A DNA stretch of 64,000 nucleotides from Streptomyces shenzhenensis (lineage in GTDB: Bacteria; Actinomycetota; Actinomycetes; Streptomycetales; Streptomycetaceae). Position 1 is the first letter of the stretch; each line of letters starts with the position of its first letter. Shown here one piece after another: positions 59,408 to 64,000 of this stretch. A program made the translations under genes and the position numbers. Below the pieces are notes generated by a model. It searched no databases. It was not told the DNA's origin and worked only from the letters and a program-made list of their open reading frames with translations. The stretch is taken from the NCBI RefSeq assembly GCF_003688995.1, contig NZ_PENI01000002.1:186001-250000 (forward strand), in the 5' to 3' direction.

Positions 59408-60523
59408 TCAGGGGCGGGGGGCCGATGCTGTCGAACCGCGTACCACCAGTTCCGGCATGAACACGAACTCGCTGTGCGGGGCGGGAGTTCCGCCGATCTC
59501 CTCCAGCAGCGTACGCACCGCCGCCTGTCCCATCGCCGGCACCGGCTTGCGGATCGTGGTCAACGGCGGGTCGGTGAAGGCGATCAGCGGGGAGTCGTCG
59601 AAGCCGACCACCGAGACGTCCCGCGGGACGTCACGACCGTGCTGCCGTGCCGCCCGTATCGCGCCGAGCGCCATCATGTCGCTGGCGCAGACCACGGCCG
59701 TGCAGTCCCGGTCGATCAGCGCGGCGGCCGCCGCCTGGCCGCCCTCCAGCGTGTAGAGCGAGTGCTGGACCAGCTCCGTCTCGATCGCCTGCGCGGTGAG
59801 CCCCAACTGGTCCTGCACCGCCCGCACGAAACCCTCGATCTTGCGCTGCACCGGCACGAACCGCTTCGGCCCCAGCGCCAGCCCGATCCTGGTGTGCCCG
59901 AGCGACACCAGATGGGTCACCGCCAGCGTCATCGCCGCCCGGTCGTCGGGCGAGATGAACGGCGCCTGCACCTTCGGCGAGAAGCCGTCGACGAGGACGA
60001 ACGGCACGCCCTGCGCGCGCAGCCGCTCGTAGCGCTGCGTATCGGCGGTGGTGTCCGCGTGCAGCCCGGAGACGTAGATGATCCCGGCGACCCCGCGGTC
60101 CACCAGCATCTCGGTCAGCTCGTCCTCCGTCGACCCGCCCGGGGTCTGGGTGGCGAGCACCGGCGTATAGCCCTGGCGGGTCAGCGCCTGCCCGATGACC
60201 TGTGCCAGGGCGGGGAATATCGGGTTCTCCAGCTCCGGGGTGATCAGCCCGACCAGGCCCTCGCTGCGCTGTCGCAGCCGTACCGGCCGTTCGTAGCCGA
60301 GCACGTCGAGCGCGGCGAGCACCGACTGGCGGGTGGTGGCCGCTACGCCCGGCTTCCCGTTGAGGACGCGGCTGACGGTCGCTTCGCTCACCCCCGCCTG
60401 CGCAGCGATGTCCGCAAGCCGTGTGGTCACGCCACCGGACTGTACCGGGCGAGTCTCTCCCTGCCCACCGATCGGACGCCGGGCGCGACCCGTCGCACGG
60501 CTCGCTGCGGATTGCTGCGTCAT
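59408..60523 (-). CDS. malR: LacI-family maltose repressor MalR
   Basis: This 371-residue repressor has its LacI helix-turn-helix at TTRLADIAAQAGVSEATVSRV (near residues 32-52), with the hinge LAALDVLGYERP following. The C-terminal sugar-binding domain shows GLVGLITPELENPIFP and VVGFDDSPLI. The ATG at 60523 has GAGGG 6 bases upstream; a GTG at 60430 would give the usual short LacI N-terminus. Divergent position next to malE is the conserved MalR arrangement. It should dissociate in the presence of maltose-type sugars. Confidence 0.92.
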   Translation of the reverse strand: MTQQSAASRATGRARRPIGGQGETRPVQSGGVTTRLADIAAQAGVSEATVSRVLNGKPGVAATTRQSVLAALDVLGYERPVRLRQRSEGLVGLITPELENPIFPALAQVIGQALTRQGYTPVLATQTPGGSTEDELTEMLVDRGVAGIIYVSGLHADTTADTQRYERLRAQGVPFVLVDGFSPKVQAPFISPDDRAAMTLAVTHLVSLGHTRIGLALGPKRFVPVQRKIEGFVRAVQDQLGLTAQAIETELVQHSLYTLEGGQAAAAALIDRDCTAVVCASDMMALGAIRAARQHGRDVPRDVSVVGFDDSPLIAFTDPPLTTIRKPVPAMGQAAVRTLLEEIGGTPAPHSEFVFMPELVVRGSTASAPRP

Positions 60524-60557
60524 CGCGATCCCTCGTCCCTCTCGTCGGCCTCGGATG

Positions 60558-60580
60558 GCAAGAGATTGCAGAGTCTTGCA
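60558..60580. promoter_or_regulatory. MalR operator candidate 1
   Basis: GCAAGA and TCTTGC form an inverted repeat with 10 bp between (60558-60579). Inside, TTGCA occurs twice, at 60566-60570 and 60576-60580, exactly 10 bp apart. CTTGCAG-type repeats are described for the maltose regulators of Streptomyces. It lies 35 bp upstream of malR, so it may autoregulate malR. Confidence 0.75.
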
Positions 60581-60667
60581 CAAGCTGCCCCGGGCCCGCT
60601 GATCGGCCTCGTCGCAGGGTCGCGGACGGGTCGAGGAGCGGTAACGACAGGGTAACCCCCGAGATCT

Positions 60668-60688
60668 CTTGCGCTTTTTTTCTGCAAG
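60668..60688. promoter_or_regulatory. MalR operator candidate 2 with T-rich spacer
   Basis: CTTGC and GCAAG are inverted and separated by GCTTTTTTTCT, 11 bp. It lies near the centre of the 299-bp divergent region, 135 bp before malE. The T-run may make the DNA flexible or mark a promoter element. It may be bound together with candidate 1. Confidence 0.7.
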
Positions 60689-60822
60689 GTCTTTCGCGCC
60701 GCTTACATCGCTGTTACGTTCACGTCGCCCGGCGGACGCAATGGCGCAGTCGGCAAGTCGCGGGAGCGGCGGACGGGGCCGTTTCCCGCACCACTCGGGC
60801 ATTTCACCCTCAAGGAGAACTC

Positions 60823-62100
60823 ATGCGGCGTGGCATAGCGGCCTCCGCGCTGGTGGCGTCCCTCGCCCTCACGGCGACGGCGTGCGGCGGGAGCGGCAGC
60901 GACAACGGCGGCAACGCCGACGGCCCGGTCACCATCACCTGGTGGGACACCTCCAACGCCACCAATGAGGCGCCGACGTACCAGGCCCTGGTCAAGGAGT
61001 TCGAGGCCGCCCACAAGGACATCAAGGTCAAGTACGTCAACGTCCCCTTCGACCAGGCGCAGAACAAGTTCGACACCGCCGCCGGCGCCAAGGGCGCCCC
61101 GGACGTGCTGCGCTCCGAGGTCGGCTGGACCCCGGCCTTCGCCAAGAAGGGCTACTTCCTGCCACTGGACGGCACCACCGCCCTCGCGGACCAGGACGCG
61201 TTCCAGCCCAGCCTGATCACCCAGGCCCAGTACGAGGGCAAGACCTACGGCGTGCCGCTGGTCACCGACACCCTCGCGCTCGTCTACAACAAGGATCTGT
61301 TCGAGCGGGCCGGCATCACCGAGGCCCCCAAGACCTGGGACGAGCTGAAGTCCGCCGCCGCCAAGGTCAAGGACAAGACCGGCGCCGACGGCTACTGGGG
61401 CTCCACCCAGGCCTACTACGCCCAGTCCTTCCTGTACGGCGAGGGCACCGACACCGTCGACGCCTCCGCCAAGAAGATCACCATGAACGCGGCCGCCGCC
61501 AAGAAGGCCTACGGCACCTGGCTGAGCCTGTTCTCCGGCAAGGGCCTGCACAAGGCCGACACCACCGCCGACGCCTACGCCCACATCCAGGACGCGTTCG
61601 TGAACGGCAAGGTCGCCGCGATCGTCCAGGGCCCGTGGGAGATCACGAACTTCTACCAGGGCTCCGCCTTCAAGGACAAGGCCAACCTGGGCATCGCCAC
61701 CGTCCCGGCCGGCTCCACCGGCAAGGCGGGCGCCCCGACCGGCGGTCACAACCTCTCGGTCTACGCCGGCTCCGACAAGGCGCACCAGGAAGCGGCCCTG
61801 ACGTTCGTCAACTTCATGACCTCGGCGAAGTCCCAGGCGACCGTCGCCCTGAAGAACTCCACGCTGCCCACGCGCGACGACGCCTACACGGCCGAGGTGA
61901 AGGCCGACCCCGGCATCGCCGGCTTCCAGGGCGTGCTCGCCGCCGCCCAGCCGCGTCCCGCGCTGCCCGAGTACAGCTCCCTGTGGGGCCCGCTGGACAC
62001 CGAACTGCCCAAGGTCGCGGGCGGCAAGGAGTCCCTGGACGAGGGGCTGGGCAACGCCGAGGTCGCGATCGAGAAGCTGGTCCCGGACTTCAGCAAGTAA
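60823..62100 (+). CDS. malE: Maltose/maltodextrin-binding lipoprotein MalE
   Basis: This 425-residue lipoprotein binds maltose or maltodextrins and delivers them to MalFG. The lipobox is LTATAC. The fold is the class I sugar-binding type with ITWWDTSNATNEAPT and TWDELKSAAAKVKD. The ATG at 60823 has AAGGAG 7 bases upstream. It is the first gene of malEFG. Expression should be repressed by MalR through the divergent operators. A long hairpin follows its stop codon. Confidence 0.95.
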   Translation: MRRGIAASALVASLALTATACGGSGSDNGGNADGPVTITWWDTSNATNEAPTYQALVKEFEAAHKDIKVKYVNVPFDQAQNKFDTAAGAKGAPDVLRSEVGWTPAFAKKGYFLPLDGTTALADQDAFQPSLITQAQYEGKTYGVPLVTDTLALVYNKDLFERAGITEAPKTWDELKSAAAKVKDKTGADGYWGSTQAYYAQSFLYGEGTDTVDASAKKITMNAAAAKKAYGTWLSLFSGKGLHKADTTADAYAHIQDAFVNGKVAAIVQGPWEITNFYQGSAFKDKANLGIATVPAGSTGKAGAPTGGHNLSVYAGSDKAHQEAALTFVNFMTSAKSQATVALKNSTLPTRDDAYTAEVKADPGIAGFQGVLAAAQPRPALPEYSSLWGPLDTELPKVAGGKESLDEGLGNAEVAIEKLVPDFSK

Positions 62101-62110
62101 GGCCCCGCGT

Positions 62111-62187
62111 GGCCGTCGGATCCGCCCCCGGTGCCCGACTCCGCTCGCAACGGCGGAACCCGGGTACGGGGCAGGGATCCGGCGGCC
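62111..62187 (+). other. Long malE-malF intergenic hairpin
   Basis: GGCCGTCGGATCC (62111-62123) pairs with GGATCCGGCGGCC (62175-62187), 12 of 13 matched. The inner parts GCCCCCGGTGCCCG (62124-62137) and CGGGTACGGGGCAG (62161-62174) continue the helix with small bulges. The structure starts 11 bp after the malE stop. It may protect the 3' end of malE mRNA and reduce malF expression relative to malE. Confidence 0.7.
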
Positions 62188-62245
62188 ACCGGCCTGCGCC
62201 CGCCCCACCCCCCGAACCGCAGACCTGCGAGAAGGTTGTCGAACC

Positions 62246-63250
62246 ATGACAGTCGCCATCGACCGCGCGACCGGCAAGCGCCACGGTGACCGCGCGCCTC
62301 GGCCCGGGCTGGGGCAGCGCCTGAAGCACGGCTACCAGAAGCACTGGTACGCCTACGCCATGATCGCCCCCGTGGCCGTGGTGCTCGGCGTCCTCGTGCT
62401 CTACCCCCTGGTGTACGGCCTCTACCTCACCCTCACCGACGCCGACAGCCTCAACACGGCGCGCACGATCGGCGTCAACCACATCGCCGCCACCTACGAG
62501 TTCATCGGCCTGGACAACTACAAGGACGTCCTGTTCGGACCGACGGCCTACGACCGCTTCTGGTCGCACTTCCTCTGGACGATCGTCTGGACCGCGCTGT
62601 GTGTCGCGCTCCACTACTGCATCGGCCTGGGCCTCGCCCTGCTGCTCGACCAGCGGCTGCGCGGCCGCACCGCCTACCGGCTGATCCTGATCCTGCCGTG
62701 GGCCGTGCCCACCTTCGTCACTGTCTTCGGCTGGCGCTTCATGCTCGCCGACGGGGGCGTCATCAACTCCGTCCTCGGCACGCTGCACCTGCCGACGCCG
62801 CTGTGGCTGGAGGACACCTTCTGGCAGCGGTTCGCCGCCGTCATGGTCAACACCTGGTGCGGGGTGCCCTTCATGATGGTCTCGCTCCTCGGCGGCCTGC
62901 AGTCCATCGACACCGCCCTCTACGAGGCCGCCGAGATGGACGGCGCGAACGCGTGGCAGCGGTTCCGGTATGTCACCCTGCCGGGCCTCAGATCCGTCAG
63001 CTCCACCGTCGTACTCCTCGGCATCATCTGGACCTTCAACCAGTTCGCCGTCATCTTCCTGCTGTTCGGCACCACAGCCCCCGACGCGCAGATCCTCGTG
63101 ACCTGGGCCTACTACCTGGGCTTCGGACAGCAGCCGCGTGACTTCGCGCAGTCGGCCACCTACGGCATCCTGCTGCTGGCCATCCTGATCGTCTTCACCT
63201 CGTTCTACCGCCGCTGGCTGAACCGCCATGAGCAGCAGCTCGCGATCTGA
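62246..63250 (+). CDS. malF: Maltose ABC transporter permease MalF
   Basis: This 334-residue inner-membrane protein has six main hydrophobic segments and the EAA motif LYEAAEMDGANAWQRFRYV, which docks the ATPase. The N-terminus carries KHGYQKHWYAYAM before the first segment. It forms the channel with MalG. No ATPase gene is in the operon; in Streptomyces a shared MsiK ATPase normally drives such systems. It begins 145 bp after malE, separated by a long hairpin. Confidence 0.95.
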   Translation: MTVAIDRATGKRHGDRAPRPGLGQRLKHGYQKHWYAYAMIAPVAVVLGVLVLYPLVYGLYLTLTDADSLNTARTIGVNHIAATYEFIGLDNYKDVLFGPTAYDRFWSHFLWTIVWTALCVALHYCIGLGLALLLDQRLRGRTAYRLILILPWAVPTFVTVFGWRFMLADGGVINSVLGTLHLPTPLWLEDTFWQRFAAVMVNTWCGVPFMMVSLLGGLQSIDTALYEAAEMDGANAWQRFRYVTLPGLRSVSSTVVLLGIIWTFNQFAVIFLLFGTTAPDAQILVTWAYYLGFGQQPRDFAQSATYGILLLAILIVFTSFYRRWLNRHEQQLAI

Positions 63251-63263
63251 GGCAGGAGTTCCC

Positions 63264-64000
63264 ATGAGCACGACCACCGTCGAGACCTCCGCCACGGTGA
63301 CCGAGGACCGTCCGGCGCCCGCCGGCCGCAGGCGCCGCGCCCGTGGAGAGCGCAGCCTCTCGGCGTCCCTCGCCGCGCACGGCATCCTGATCGCCGGGAG
63401 CGTCGTGGCACTCTTCCCGGTCGCCTGGCTGGTGTTCCTGTCCCTCGGCCCGGACAAGGACGACTATCTGCACCCGGGCGGCATCTGGCGGAAGATGACG
63501 TTCGACAACTACACGTTCGTCCTCCAGCACACCAACTTCTTCGACTGGCTGAAGAGTTCCCTGATCGTCTCGCTCGGCACCACCGTGCTCGGCGTGCTGG
63601 TCGCCGCCACCACCGGATACGCGGTCTCCCGCATGCGCTTTCCGGGCTACCGCAAGTTCATGTGGGTGCTCCTGGTCACCCAGATGTTCCCGGTGGCCGT
63701 CCTCATGGTGCCGATGTACCAGATCCTGGCCGACCTCCAGCTCATCGACAGCTACCTCGGCCTGATCCTCGTGTACTGCACCACGGCCGTGCCGTACTGC
63801 GCCTGGCTGCTGAAGGGCTACTTCGACACCATCCCGTTCGAGATCGACGAGGCGGGACGCGTCGACGGGCTGACCCCCTTCGGCACGTTCGTGCGGCTCA
63901 TCCTGCCGCTCGCCAGGCCGGGCCTCGCGGTCGCCGCCTTCTACAGCTTCATCACCGCGTTCGGCGAGGTCGCCTTCGCCACCACCTTCCTGCTGGACGA
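63264..64000 (+). CDS. malG: Maltose ABC transporter permease MalG (3' end outside window)
   Basis: The ATG lies 13 bp after malF, preceded by GGCAGGAG. The visible 245 codons include a basic cytoplasmic N-terminus (GRRRRARGERS), membrane segments beginning HGILIAGSVVALFPVAWLVF and MWVLLVTQMFPVAVLMV, and the EAA motif EIDEAGRVDGLTPFGTFVRL. It completes the MalFG pore. The 3' end is cut by the window edge. Confidence 0.93.
   Translation, partial: MSTTTVETSATVTEDRPAPAGRRRRARGERSLSASLAAHGILIAGSVVALFPVAWLVFLSLGPDKDDYLHPGGIWRKMTFDNYTFVLQHTNFFDWLKSSLIVSLGTTVLGVLVAATTGYAVSRMRFPGYRKFMWVLLVTQMFPVAVLMVPMYQILADLQLIDSYLGLILVYCTTAVPYCAWLLKGYFDTIPFEIDEAGRVDGLTPFGTFVRLILPLARPGLAVAAFYSFITAFGEVAFATTFLLD

Overview
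The window looks like chromosomal DNA of a Streptomyces species. It has very high GC with G or C at nearly every third codon position, and the gene families are typical of the genus: a maltose ABC locus with a LacI-type regulator, GlnE, a GlnA2-like glutamine synthetase, HtaA haem proteins, AfsR-like BTAD regulators and an F420 reductase. One gene carries a TTA leucine codon (bldA-type control). No rRNA, convincing tRNA, CRISPR array, transposase or phage block was found.

Layout. 1-3.2 kb: two-component sensor kinase and a two-gene ABC-2 exporter on the minus strand; the presumed response regulator runs off the left edge. 3.5-9.7 kb: small metabolic and envelope genes (MazG-like, DoxX, aldo/keto reductase, D,D-carboxypeptidase, SDR, Gfo/Idh/MocA). 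9.8-15.9 kb: Bcr/CflA-type efflux pump coupled to a serine hydrolase, Rsm22-like methyltransferase, TetR regulator, primase/polymerase-like protein and a lipoprotein. 16.3-27.5 kb: an iron and haem block made of efeO-efeB-efeU, hmuT-hmuU-hmuV, two HtaA surface proteins (one with an LAxTG sortase tail) and haem oxygenase. Three 19-bp iron boxes mark its promoters. 27.6-32.5 kb: methionine aminopeptidase, sialidase, F420:NADPH reductase, site-2 protease and small conserved proteins. 32.7-38.1 kb: a 1,127-residue BTAD/NTPase regulator, a decayed copy of its tail, and a DrrAB-type ABC exporter. 38.2-44.1 kb: panB, an EmrB-type MFS pump with its TetR regulator and operator, an EEP hydrolase and another MFS pump. 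44.6-49.5 kb: NAD synthetase, DUF305 and DUF3105 membrane proteins and the GlnA2-like enzyme. 49.6-51.5 kb: two genes of less typical composition, one with the TTA codon. 51.5-58.4 kb: a three-gene minus-strand operon (phosphoesterase with a PHO-box-like site, MFS, beta-propeller-like protein) and glnE. 58.4-64 kb: PAP2 phosphatase and the divergent malR / malEFG locus, with malG cut by the window edge.

How the genes work together. The iron block is one coherent system. EfeUOB takes up ferrous iron, the HtaA proteins and HmuTUV relay haem across the wall and membrane, and haem oxygenase releases its iron. All of it is apparently repressed through iron boxes. GlnE and the GlnA2-like enzyme are both nitrogen-related, but the GlnA2-like protein has Trp where adenylylated synthetases carry Tyr, so GlnE probably does not modify it. 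MalR and MalEFG form a classical maltose uptake unit with phased TTGCA operators and a long malE-malF intergenic hairpin.

Unusual structure. The most interesting signals lie in the gaps. (i) There are repeated or decayed copies of gene ends: three nested ATGA junctions after the sensor kinase, a duplicated efeU tail, and a decayed copy of the BTAD regulator tail whose differences are mostly synonymous. (ii) A hairpin repeat family occurs at three gene ends, in two of them as an alternating A/B dimer array. (iii) There are strand-skewed G/T-rich or A/C-rich islands at gene ends. No wholly new multi-gene system is evident; most genes belong to known families.
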